Shown here one piece after another: positions 15,449 through 24,062 of a DNA stretch of 64,000 nucleotides. Origin of the DNA: DASUNP01 sp963728545 (GTDB lineage Bacteria; Acidobacteriota; Blastocatellia; UBA7656); NCBI GenBank assembly GCA_963728545.1, contig CAVSKO010000003.1, positions 496,001 to 560,000 on the forward strand, written 5' to 3'. The notes below the pieces were generated by a model, which did not search any database, was not told the origin of the DNA, and worked only from the letters and a program-made list of their open reading frames with translations. The translations under genes and the position numbers were made by a program. How positions within the stretch are numbered: the first letter of the stretch is position 1; each line of letters starts with the position of its first letter.

Positions 15449-16393
15449 CTAATAGCCAGCTTTTTTGTAATAAACATATAAACCATTCTCACATTCTTGG
15501 GGCAAAGTCTGAGCAACGTTATGTCCCCCACGTTTCCGCTCGATGATTACGGTATTCGACCATTTAGCAGCTTTAGTAATCAGGGCAATCTCCGTTTGGA
15601 TTGCGTCACTTCCTTCCGACATATCTATAATAATGAGCCTGGCATGGTGAATTAACTCTTCTGCCGCTGATTTCCATTCTTCATCTTTAGCTCGTAGAAT
15701 GATTGGGATGCTACGGAATGGGTTTCGCATCTTGATACCCGCTAAGCCTATGAGGAAAGGGTTCCAATCCCCAGCCCGCGTTCTTGTCGGAGTAAGGAAA
15801 ACTACTGACACACCAGAGGGGCTAGCTTTCAATACTACCGAAATCACAGCTCTATCCGAAAAGGTAGAGAAGCGTCTCAAGTACAGCACAAATGGTTTAT
15901 CTAGGAAAGCTCGTGGCCTTAAGTGTCTACTACCGAGCGGGACAAATACTCCAGACAGCCACAAAATAGATGAAGCGCAGAATATTATTTTATAATGCAG
16001 ATCAATATACATCTCAGATAGAAGGTAGATCATTACAAGAGCCAGCGCTAAAGCAAGTAACACAAGCAACACTATCAAACTAATTCGGATTTTACCTGAT
16101 AAACGTGGCGGGGCTGCCCGAAGCAAAAACCTACCAGACACAACTCCACCATACACAGCAAGGGTAGAAATCAAGATGCTAATAGTTTCGGGAATAAGAT
16201 AATTGAAGTCTCCCGTCCTACTGGCGAAAGCATCTTTTATTCCAATAAAGGGTAGAAGAAGCCAGATAGTAACTGGCCAAAGGACGAAGAAAATACTCAG
16301 AGTAGAAAGGAAAGTTCCACACAATAAAGCAGAGAGGAACCCTAGTGCAGAGTTTAGCCAATACTGTAATTCAGCAGCGGTCTTTGATTTCAT
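15449..16393 (-). CDS. Multi-pass membrane protein with TIR-like C-terminal domain
   Basis: 314 residues. Hydrophobic segments lie at about 15-50, 68-90, 104-126 and 133-153. The cytoplasmic part from 165 begins PFVLYLRRFSTFSD. It continues through VVFLTPTRTRAGDW and ARLIIIDMSEGSDAIQTEIA, an alternating strand/helix pattern like TIR/nucleotidase-fold domains. Glu269 lies at a position comparable to the TIR catalytic Glu. The assignment is tentative. It forms a two-gene cassette with the 89-aa membrane protein and could be a membrane-anchored defence effector. Confidence 0.55.
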   Translation of the reverse strand: MKSKTAAELQYWLNSALGFLSALLCGTFLSTLSIFFVLWPVTIWLLLPFIGIKDAFASRTGDFNYLIPETISILISTLAVYGGVVSGRFLLRAAPPRLSGKIRISLIVLLVLLALALALVMIYLLSEMYIDLHYKIIFCASSILWLSGVFVPLGSRHLRPRAFLDKPFVLYLRRFSTFSDRAVISVVLKASPSGVSVVFLTPTRTRAGDWNPFLIGLAGIKMRNPFRSIPIILRAKDEEWKSAAEELIHHARLIIIDMSEGSDAIQTEIALITKAAKWSNTVIIERKRGGHNVAQTLPQECENGLYVYYKKAGY

Positions 16394-16424
16394 TGCTTCT
16401 GCCCGAATTATGCGATTGTTTTGC

Positions 16425-16509
16425 GTCTAACGCTGCGCATCAGCGGGGCCGCGAGCCCCACTCGTGGAACCATGCGGGACTCGCGCACGCGACCTCCGCG
16501 GCGTTAGAC
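16425..16509 (-). repeat. attC site
   Basis: GTCTAAC (16425-16431) and GTTAGAC (16503-16509) bound 85 bp. The right arm is shortened (GCGACCTCCGCGGCGTTAG) relative to most sites. Confidence 0.85.
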
Positions 16510-16632
16510 GCGGCTTTCGGTGATATCTCATCTCTTTTTTAGCTCATCAACCCGACAGGATTCCGGTCAAAAGATAAGTTAGGCGCTAATAATGATTATA
16601 TCCTCATCAAGTTAAATCAAATCGTCGATTCA

Positions 16633-19600
16633 TCACGGCACGTCTGTAGAAAAGGAGGCTGACCCTATACGCGAACCATTGTTGCCATACTGAGAGTAAT
16701 CGTTCGTCGTCTGCCAATCGAATATCCATAACCCTCTTGTGCCGTTCGCCAACCTGAGCGTTGGTGGAGGATTGAATTTTGCACAGTAGAGAGTTGCAGC
16801 CGTTATCCGGGCTTCGTCAATCAGCCCATTAAATGCAAAAGCGCCGTCATCGGCGCGCGCTCCAATCTTCACACCTGTGGTGCCAATTACTGGCGCAAAC
16901 GTTGAGAGCTTTGAGCCGTCGAGCTCGCCATCAATATACACCCTTAACTCATGCCCATCAAAAACTCCTGCAACATGGTGCCATACGCCTGTGCTAATGA
17001 CCGTACCTCCCTGCACGTAATCCCATTCAAGGTTGTTACGAAGCGTGAGGAACATTAGCTTGCCTTCCGATGTGAGTCGCAATGCATAACCGCCATCGGC
17101 CGCCGGAGATTGTCCGTAGCGCTCAATAATTCCCTGTTGTGTACTAACGGAATTGGTTTTAATCCATGCCTCAACTGTCACCTCACCCGAAATGTCCAGA
17201 CTCGCGCTATCGGGCACATTAACGTATGACCACTGGCCGTTCAGCGATAGAGAGTTAAATGCAGTACCGGCTGACTGAGGCGTGAACACTACATCAACCC
17301 AGTAGTTATTTGAAACATAAGTCTGGTTAGGAAAGCCGCTAACGTCATCCTTATACACGCCGTTGGGACCGCCTTCTCCATCGGCTGGAGCGTGCAGATA
17401 TCCGTTCCCGTAACCGCTAGTTTCGAAATAATAATAATCAACAGCGAAGTGGCTGTTGGGCGCAAAATAAGAAGCTACGTAAATCGTGTTGGCGCTGATT
17501 GCAACCGGCGTGGCTAAGTTGACTTGCTGCCATCCTGATGCCGTCTCGTTGGTGAATGTGGCTTCTGCCAGCATAGTGCCATTGGCAGTCCAGAGATGGC
17601 CGACGTGCGTGCCCGTGTTCAGACTGCCTTTGTAAAAACGCAGCCCCGTGATCCATCCGGAGACACTGGCGCGGAATCTCACCCCAAGCTCGAATGGCCG
17701 TGTGTCGGGAGCCGATGTCACCGAAGGCGTTACAGCATCATTCCATAGACTGCTTTGCTGAGGCGCGAACACTACATCAACCCAGTAGTTGCTTGAGGCG
17801 AAAGTTTGATTAGGAAAGCCGCTTACATCATCCTTGTAAACTCCGTTTGGGATGTGCAAACCCTCACCTGGCGCTTGCAAAAATCCGTCTTCGAATCCAC
17901 CTGTAGTAAAGTAAAAATGATCAACAGCGAAGTGGCTGTTGGGCGCAAAATAAGAAGCTACGTAAATCGTGTTGGCGCTGATTGCAACCGGCGTGGCTAA
18001 GTTGACTTGCTGCCATCCTGATGCCGTCTCGTTGGTGAATGTGGCTTCTGCCAGCATAGTGCCATTGGCAGTCCAGAGATGGCCGACGTGCGTGCCCGTG
18101 TTCAGACTGCCTTTGTAAAAACGCAGCCCCGTGATCCATCCGGAGACACTGGCGCGGAATCTCACCCCAAGCTCGAATGGCCGTGTGTCGGGAGCCGATG
18201 TCACCGAAGGCGTTACAGCATCATTCCATAGACTGTTTTGCTGAGGGGGGCTAACCACAACAGTAATACTGGAGTTCGTGGTTTGTATATTGCCGCTGTC
18301 GTCAACCGCATGGCTCATAATCGTTGTTACGCCGAGCCGGTTCGGTTTCCATGAATAACTCCAGGATTCTCTGCCCGTTGCCGGATGCCACTGTATCCCT
18401 CCATCCACGGACACCTCAACACTACTTACTACTCCCCCTCCAGCATCTGTGGCCGTGCCACTGATTGTAACCCCATTGCCGTCCACGCCCGCACCTTGAG
18501 ATGGTGAAACGATCGTAGAACTGGGCGCAGTGGCATCAGTTGAGGGGCCGGTAGGCGTAAGCCCTGGCTGTAGAGAGGCTGGTTGAACTCCCAGGTCAGC
18601 AAACAGGTTGACCGTAGCCTGCTTCATGTTTGAATCTGATGGCGTCCCAGGAAAGTCATGTGTACTATCCAGCCCCCATGACCATTGCACTGTGCCCGCG
18701 CCGAACACGAGAGCGTTGCTAGCATGTCGATAGAGAGTTAGATGATGTGTAGCTGTACCCTGGCCATAAGTATTGCCGTAGTCCAAAATATAAGTACTAA
18801 CTTGCCTGGTAGTTGAGGACATTCTGGCCAGGCCAGCCGGTCTGTATCCATTATCAAGGTCTTCATCCCACTCGTATCCGAGTGTTCCTGCGGGTGTGCT
18901 GCCTACCTGACCTGACAGAAGATTGGCAAAACTTGTATGTCGCCACAAACGCATCTTGCCGTATGGCTCGGGGACTTCGATGGGATCATTTCGGAAATCA
19001 TTTACAGTAAAAATCTGACCGATCAGTGCGTTTTCGGGGCGTCCACCATCGCCAGGAGGGCTGAAGCGCGGATCACGCCATGTGCCGGTCCAGACATTAC
19101 ACAGCGGATCGCTCTTACGGTTATCGTGTGTTTCCTTATACGTGACAAGTGTGCGGTAAGGCGTCGAGGAACTATCAATGCTGTTTTCCCACCGAGTCTT
19201 CCAAAAGATTTCATTGCCACTGAAGAATGCGAGGTTGACTCCTTGATTTCGAGCGGCTTCAACGTTGGCACGTTGATCGCCGGACCAGTATTCGTCATGG
19301 CCTACGGACAGCAGTACTCGGTGTTCGAGGATTTCTGAGCCACGCCGACTACTGTCAACTCCAGTAAAGTAGCTGACATCGTATCCGTTGGCCTCCAGCC
19401 AGCGCACCATCGGATATTCGCTGTAGAAGAACGCGTTTCTACCATTATGAGTATTGAATGGACGGTTGTAACTAACTTTAAAGGCGCGAGGATTATCATA
19501 TGTGCTAGGCCCGACAGTGTTATTGTAAGCCTGCCAGGTTGTATCAGATGTCTGAAACAATAAATCGGAATTTCCATTATCATCCCGCACAATAAAGATT

Positions 19601-20208
19601 ATGTGGCTGCCATTTTGTTGGTCTGGGCGCACAAGCTTAGCTATGTAAACGCCTGAAGTTGCTTCAGCCGGGACGCTCCAGGATGCGGAGACAGTCCAGT
19701 TCCCGCAGTCATACAGATTCGTAGCAGGGGCATTTAAACAACCTGGCTGGCTCTGCGGCAAAGTGACTGATGGAAAAACCGTAGCCACTCGGCGTGCGCC
19801 ATTCCCGTTGTAGTAACCCATGCGGTAGATGTCTAGGCGGTAATTAGTAGCATTAGTTCTGATTTTGAAATAGACGGTCTCACCTTTGTTTACGCTTATA
19901 TCAGTAGCGAAGCCTTCGATATCAGGGTTGCCGTTTCCTACATCCCACTCGCTCGGGGGATTGCCAGGTCGCAGGTTTTCTTCGACGATCTCGTTCGATA
20001 GCTGAAAGACCGGCATAGATGCAGAAACATTCAGTTCGTTTGATGCAGGCTCAACTGCCAACTCAAGCCCGACTATTGGTTCACCACTCTTCGGAGTCTT
20101 CTTTGCCGTCGTGTAACTGGCGGCGCTTATTGTCAATAAGGTTACAGTCAACATCAGTAACCTGCAAATCCACATTAGCATTAAAGCGATCGATCGCGGT
20201 TGTAACAT
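16633..20208 (-). CDS. Large secreted N,N-dimethylformamidase-like protein with DUF4082 repeats and LamG domain
   Basis: 1191 residues. A signal peptide (to about 35) is followed by a region (about 85-545) resembling the large subunit of N,N-dimethylformamidase: VYFKIRTNATNYRLDIYRMG, SYNRPFNTHNGRNAFFYSEY, LSVGHDEYWS. An Ig-like segment (570-655) follows, then two almost identical 161-residue DUF4082 modules (about 657-817 and 818-978). A C-terminal LamG/concanavalin-like domain (from about 985: SLSLNGQWSYVNVPDSASLD) ends the protein. It is probably an extracellular hydrolase or carbohydrate-binding surface protein. The AGGAGG site fixes the start. At 3.6 kb this is an unusually long cassette gene. 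Confidence 0.7.
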   Translation of the reverse strand: MLQPRSIALMLMWICRLLMLTVTLLTISAASYTTAKKTPKSGEPIVGLELAVEPASNELNVSASMPVFQLSNEIVEENLRPGNPPSEWDVGNGNPDIEGFATDISVNKGETVYFKIRTNATNYRLDIYRMGYYNGNGARRVATVFPSVTLPQSQPGCLNAPATNLYDCGNWTVSASWSVPAEATSGVYIAKLVRPDQQNGSHIIFIVRDDNGNSDLLFQTSDTTWQAYNNTVGPSTYDNPRAFKVSYNRPFNTHNGRNAFFYSEYPMVRWLEANGYDVSYFTGVDSSRRGSEILEHRVLLSVGHDEYWSGDQRANVEAARNQGVNLAFFSGNEIFWKTRWENSIDSSSTPYRTLVTYKETHDNRKSDPLCNVWTGTWRDPRFSPPGDGGRPENALIGQIFTVNDFRNDPIEVPEPYGKMRLWRHTSFANLLSGQVGSTPAGTLGYEWDEDLDNGYRPAGLARMSSTTRQVSTYILDYGNTYGQGTATHHLTLYRHASNALVFGAGTVQWSWGLDSTHDFPGTPSDSNMKQATVNLFADLGVQPASLQPGLTPTGPSTDATAPSSTIVSPSQGAGVDGNGVTISGTATDAGGGVVSSVEVSVDGGIQWHPATGRESWSYSWKPNRLGVTTIMSHAVDDSGNIQTTNSSITVVVSPPQQNSLWNDAVTPSVTSAPDTRPFELGVRFRASVSGWITGLRFYKGSLNTGTHVGHLWTANGTMLAEATFTNETASGWQQVNLATPVAISANTIYVASYFAPNSHFAVDHFYFTTGGFEDGFLQAPGEGLHIPNGVYKDDVSGFPNQTFASSNYWVDVVFAPQQSSLWNDAVTPSVTSAPDTRPFELGVRFRASVSGWITGLRFYKGSLNTGTHVGHLWTANGTMLAEATFTNETASGWQQVNLATPVAISANTIYVASYFAPNSHFAVDYYYFETSGYGNGYLHAPADGEGGPNGVYKDDVSGFPNQTYVSNNYWVDVVFTPQSAGTAFNSLSLNGQWSYVNVPDSASLDISGEVTVEAWIKTNSVSTQQGIIERYGQSPAADGGYALRLTSEGKLMFLTLRNNLEWDYVQGGTVISTGVWHHVAGVFDGHELRVYIDGELDGSKLSTFAPVIGTTGVKIGARADDGAFAFNGLIDEARITAATLYCAKFNPPPTLRLANGTRGLWIFDWQTTNDYSQYGNNGSRIGSASFSTDVP
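17438..18240 (-). repeat. Direct repeat within the formamidase-like gene (period 483 bp)
   Basis: About 300 bp at 17438-17757 recurs almost base for base at 17921-18240. Each copy encodes one DUF4082 module. The intervening parts differ (FHFTT versus YYYFE regions), so this is a module duplication partly homogenised. Confidence 0.9.
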
Positions 20209-20388
20209 GATAGATTCCTCCTGCTCCCAAATGGGTTATTGGGGCTATACTTAGGCCGCTAACAGTACACTCGAGCGATGTTTTAGTCAATGAAGGGCTT
20301 GTGCTTGCACATGACTTAAGTGGATTAAGTCATATTCATAAGTTTCTTGCCGGATTCAGCGAACTATGAGGCGACAGCAAGTGTGAGC

Positions 20389-20460
20389 GTCTAACGCTTG
20401 GGATGACCGGGCCGCGCACGTAACACTCAAGAAACCATAAGAAACTCGCTTGCGCGGCTC
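20389..20460 (-). repeat. attC site, left half (split by IS110)
   Basis: GTCTAAC (20389-20395) and the left arm plus centre (ACCATAAGAAACTCGCTTGC) end at GGCTC, exactly where the IS110-family element begins. The rest of the site resumes at 22237. Confidence 0.85.
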
Positions 20461-20564
20461 TTAAGAAACAACTCTTCGAATACTGCTTCTGCAAACACAC
20501 GCTGTCGCCAATCCGGTTCGGGTTGTAATTCACTGTTGCTGTCTAGCCTGTCGCGCTGGCCACT

Positions 20565-21956
20565 TTATGCGGCCAGCTCCACTAGCTCATACCCTAGCCC
20601 TTTCGCCCGTTTGCGCAAACTCGCAACTACTCGCTCTCGTTGCCTCTCTTCATACGCTCGCGCTCCTCCCTCTTCGTACTCCCGCCCCTGCTTCACCAAG
20701 CTGTAGTACAGCCTTGCTAGCTTATGCGCTGTCGCTGTGATCGCTGCACCTGGCCCTTTGCGCGCCTGCATCCTTCGATAGTACGCTCCCAACTCGCTGT
20801 CGCTGCGCGCTACGCTCGACGCCGCTTGCCGGAATGCTGCCGCCGCCCGATTCTTGCTCGCCTTCGTCTTGCTCGATAACACCTTCCCTCCACTCACTCG
20901 CCGGTTCGGACTTAAGCTTAACCAACTCGCAAAATGCTTCTCGCTGACAAAGCCACTCAAGTCTACCCCAACTTCCGAGATGATCTGCAATAAGGTCTGC
21001 GAGTTCAGCCCTTGCACTCGAAACAGATCAACCCCTAAAAGCTTGTAGGCATAATCGCGCAGGTTGAAACTGCAGCGCTGGCGCTTTTCACCTCCTGCAA
21101 GCGGCGGTGGCTCATCATCGCGCTTACCCGACAAACTCTGTAGATACTTCTCCATCTCCGATTCGCACTCCAGGATCTTCTCTTGATAGAACTCGAACAA
21201 CTCGACTGCCTGCTTCAATGCGAACAGATGCTCTTGCCGGTAGTTGCCCACTAAGGATTGCGCTATCACCTCCGCCGTGGCGTGACAGCGCGGGTCGCGC
21301 ATCTGGCCGAGTTTGCCCGTATCGCGCTCGCCTGCCAGAATGGCTTTTAGTATTCGCATACCAGTCTGCCCGGTGATGTCACTGACCACATTATCCAGGC
21401 GTAGGTTCATCTGTTGCAGTGCCTTCTGCATATGCTGAATGTGGCTTGAGGCACTCTTAACAAGCATGTCACGTTGGCGGACATACCCACGCAGCACGAC
21501 GATCTCATCGGTGGGCCGATAGGCGGCAGCCAACAACCCATAGCTTTCGAGTTGCTGTAGCCACTGGCAATCCAAGACATCACTCTTGCGCCCTGTGACA
21601 TTCTTTACCTTGCGCGCATCGACAAGCTTGACGAGAAAGCCGCGCTCTTCGAGCACCTCATACAATGGCACCCAGTAGACGCCCGTACTCTCCATTGCCA
21701 CGGTCGTTACGCTGCAAGCTTGCAACCAGTCAGCAATGGCGTACAGGTCTTTAGTGAATACTGAGAACTCGCGCACCGGATGGAGAGTGGCAGCCGCAGG
21801 CACGGCCACATAATGGCGTTCAGCACCGATGTCAATGCCAGCAGCATGTTGGTTGACTTGGTGGAGGTCGCTGCTTCTGTTGGCCTCAATGGTACGTCCC
21901 GGGCGGGGCGTGTGTCGCAGACGCTTTGTTGGGCGAGATGAGGAGCGCTTCTTCAT
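20565..21956 (-). CDS. IS110-family transposase
   Basis: 463 residues. The N-terminal DEDD RuvC-like domain starts AAGIDIGAERHYVAV and has VAMESTGVYWVPLYEVLEER and SDVLDCQWLQQLESYGLL. The C-terminal Tnp2 domain has GVDLSGFVSEKHFASWLSL, the conserved GKVLSSKTKASKNRAA containing the active Ser, and AITATAHKLARLYYSLVK. It is full length without interruptions, so the element could be active. IS110 recombinases are guided by an RNA from the element's non-coding end. Confidence 0.92.
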   Translation of the reverse strand: MKKRSSSRPTKRLRHTPRPGRTIEANRSSDLHQVNQHAAGIDIGAERHYVAVPAAATLHPVREFSVFTKDLYAIADWLQACSVTTVAMESTGVYWVPLYEVLEERGFLVKLVDARKVKNVTGRKSDVLDCQWLQQLESYGLLAAAYRPTDEIVVLRGYVRQRDMLVKSASSHIQHMQKALQQMNLRLDNVVSDITGQTGMRILKAILAGERDTGKLGQMRDPRCHATAEVIAQSLVGNYRQEHLFALKQAVELFEFYQEKILECESEMEKYLQSLSGKRDDEPPPLAGGEKRQRCSFNLRDYAYKLLGVDLFRVQGLNSQTLLQIISEVGVDLSGFVSEKHFASWLSLSPNRRVSGGKVLSSKTKASKNRAAAAFRQAASSVARSDSELGAYYRRMQARKGPGAAITATAHKLARLYYSLVKQGREYEEGGARAYEERQRERVVASLRKRAKGLGYELVELAA

Positions 21957-22236
21957 AGCAGAGGGCCTCCGGTCAGTATGAAATGATGACCGAACCAGCG
22001 CAGCGGTAGAAACTGAAGAGTAATCTCTTAAACGGGATCGGCAACGGCAATGAAAGCCGCGTCGTCACCACTGATCGGCACACGAACCGCTGAGACCAAA
22101 CTCCGGTACGGGCTTGCTAGCACCAATGCCGCGACGGTCCTCGCGACCGGCTCGGTCATCGCCCATCTTGCAATCTGAGCCGTCCGATGTCCAGTAAGTT
22201 TCATCCCTTTCGGTGCGTGCCTAGCACGTAGAACAA
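21957..22236 (-). ncRNA. Candidate bridge-RNA region of the IS110 element
   Basis: This non-coding 280 bp lies between the transposase start and the element end, the position where IS110-group elements encode their bridge RNA. It is GC-rich with several possible hairpins. The assignment is by position only; target- and donor-binding loops were not worked out. Confidence 0.35.
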
Positions 22237-22260
22237 CTCCGGTCGAACCTGTTGTTAGAT
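22237..22260 (-). repeat. attC site, right half (split by IS110)
   Basis: CTCCGGTCGAACCTGTT followed by GTTAGAT (22254-22260) completes the site interrupted at 20460. Confidence 0.8.
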
Positions 22261-22294
22261 GGCGCTTGGCAGTGCCGCAACATTAATGCTGGTG

Positions 22295-22612
22295 CTAGCA
22301 TTTGCAATCGCCGTCGCGATCCTTACGTCTTATATCGTGGTTTTCATTCTTCCCATCGAAATCAAAGTGCTTGCATGAAATACCATCGTACTTAACGCAA
22401 GCATGAGCTTGTTTCTCCCCTGGGTTGTTCAGTTGTACGTAGATGGGATCTAATGCTTGCTGGTCACTAGGCATAGGGAATTCTTTAGGGGTTCCGTCGC
22501 TTGACTTCCATTCCCCCCAAACTACATTTTCATTTCTCGAACGTCCGCTCTGCAGTACGATGCGTGTAGCTTCAGTCCCTGGACATATTGTTACAGTCCA
22601 TCCATTAGCCAT
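22295..22612 (-). CDS. Hypothetical small acidic protein
   Basis: 105 residues from the ATG at 22612, chosen for its GGAGAGAATATT site. It begins MANGWTVTICPGTEATRIVL, has a middle GEWKSSDGTPKEFPMPSDQQ, and ends in a charged Cys-containing tail (RRKDRDGDCKC). It may be a beta-rich small protein. No family is recognised. It is a single-gene cassette whose attC was split by the IS110 element. Confidence 0.6.
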   Translation of the reverse strand: MANGWTVTICPGTEATRIVLQSGRSRNENVVWGEWKSSDGTPKEFPMPSDQQALDPIYVQLNNPGEKQAHACVKYDGISCKHFDFDGKNENHDIRRKDRDGDCKC

Positions 22613-22721
22613 AATATTCTCTCCTTCGGTTGAGTGGCATGAGCCACAGATTGCGTCCACTGGATTAGTTTAATCTATGTTCAAATTCAATGGGTATTTT
22701 CTTTCGCTCAATATGCAAGCC

Positions 22722-22813
22722 ATCTAACGTCAAGCATCAGTGCGGGTCGCGGCCCCACTCTGGAATTAATTCGAAACCCGCATCGCGCGCTTCGCTGTAT
22801 GCGCTTGTTAGAT
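22722..22813 (-). repeat. attC site
   Basis: ATCTAAC (22722-22728) and GTTAGAT (22807-22813) bound 92 bp with arms GTGCGGGTCGCGGCC / CGCATCGCGCGC. Confidence 0.9.
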
Positions 22814-22851
22814 TGCCTGTGTGATCATCCGATCCTCAAACGCAGATGAGC

Positions 22852-23640
22852 CTATGGATAAAGTGCTCTAATACCGTTAACGTCGTCTTGAGACAGACCT
22901 TTCATCTTGCCTATCTCAATAGTGGGATACATGATTGATGCAGAGTCATTTACATGATCCAGCCCCAAGGCATGGCCTACTTCATGTAAAACCCCTGCAA
23001 AGAAATCTAGACCAGTTGTAGGAGGCTGCTTAAATCGTGTCCAAGTGGAGTCAAAATCCATGTATATGTCTCCGTCTTGGGGTGGATAAGTACCTCCGAA
23101 TTTAGTACCGCTGCCAAAATCATATCCATAAACTTCAATATCTGCATCCACGTAAGTTCTCAGGATACGTATTTTATTCATAGCGGCTTCTTGCCAACCG
23201 GTGAAAGCAATGCGAAAGGCGTTTTCGATCACTCCAACGGGCATGATGTCTCCAGTAAATTCTTTAACTTGGAAGATAGACGGGTTAAGCCGGTATGTCA
23301 CCTCTCTCTTCTCCCAAGCTCCGGTAATCACATATTCCGGCCTAATAATATCAGGAAATGCGCATCGAGGTTTCATCAATAATTCAAGTGTAGACTCATC
23401 TAATCCGCCTGTAGTTCTGAGACTGTAGAATTTCTGAAACTCAGAGACTGCTTCTTTTAGATGATCGTCGAAAACGAGCGGACCATCAGGGACAGAAGGT
23501 ATTTTGTGAAAGCCCTTATGCGAGGACCTCATAGGTTCTCCAGGGAGATATCCAAGTTCTTGCAGAAAAACATATAGTTCTCTGACTTCAGTGCCTTTGT
23601 CGCCTGGCTGTAACATGGAGTTTATTCCTATTCGTTTCAT
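22852..23640 (-). CDS. Matrixin-type zinc metalloprotease with peptidoglycan-binding-like prodomain and cysteine switch
   Basis: 262 residues. Residues 12-90 form a PG-binding-1-like helical domain (GDKGTEVRELYVFLQELGYL). PRCAFPD (91-97) matches the matrix-metalloprotease cysteine switch (PRCGxPD), in which the Cys holds the enzyme inactive. The catalytic domain has the zinc motif HEVGHALGLDH (219-229) and Met-turn SIMYP (235-239). Ca/Zn-binding-like residues lie in YGYDFGSGTKFGGTYPPQDG. No signal peptide is evident, which is odd for a protease of this kind. The AAGGAGGT site fixes the start. Single-gene cassette. Confidence 0.88.
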   Translation of the reverse strand: MKRIGINSMLQPGDKGTEVRELYVFLQELGYLPGEPMRSSHKGFHKIPSVPDGPLVFDDHLKEAVSEFQKFYSLRTTGGLDESTLELLMKPRCAFPDIIRPEYVITGAWEKREVTYRLNPSIFQVKEFTGDIMPVGVIENAFRIAFTGWQEAAMNKIRILRTYVDADIEVYGYDFGSGTKFGGTYPPQDGDIYMDFDSTWTRFKQPPTTGLDFFAGVLHEVGHALGLDHVNDSASIMYPTIEIGKMKGLSQDDVNGIRALYP

Positions 23641-23703
23641 TACAAACCTCCTTATGCATTTTTAGCATTGATTATTATAACTCACTCGCGTGAAGCAGTA
23701 GCC

Positions 23704-23796
23704 ATCCAACGCTTCGGTTGACCGGGCGCGGCACGTAACATTGGCGTAACCATGAGAACCTCGCTTGCCGCGCTCCGGTCGAACCGTTTGTTAGGC
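23704..23796 (-). repeat. attC site
   Basis: ATCCAAC (23704-23710) and GTTAGGC (23790-23796) bound 93 bp with the arms of the TTGACCGGGCGCGGC / GCCGCGCTCCGGTCGAA subgroup. Confidence 0.9.
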
Positions 23797-24062
23797 GCAG
23801 GCCGTTGGCCAATTGTTCTCCCCAGCGATTGTTCCCGATTGGTTTCCTGATTAAAGAATGCTTCTGTTAGTAGCAACCCGATTTTCTAGTCGAAGCATTA
23901 TCAAGTCTAAGGCCAGCCTCATACGCGGCACTAGCTGGCAAGCAGAGTGCAGATCGTACTAGGGGAGCGATTTTGCTTTACAGCACCCGTTGCCAAGATT
24001 ATCTGCCTAAAATTGTAATATTACTGGCATTCAAACAACTCTACCCCTGCACGCACGATTCT

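Larger units (their letters stand above)
20461..22236 (-). mobile_element. IS110-family insertion sequence inside an attC
   Basis: The 1776-bp element carries one DEDD transposase gene. The attC flanks read GGCTC on the left and CTCCGG on the right, so a CT/CTC core is shared, as expected for IS110-type insertion without terminal inverted repeats. About 280 bp of non-coding sequence lies upstream of the transposase. Confidence 0.85.
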
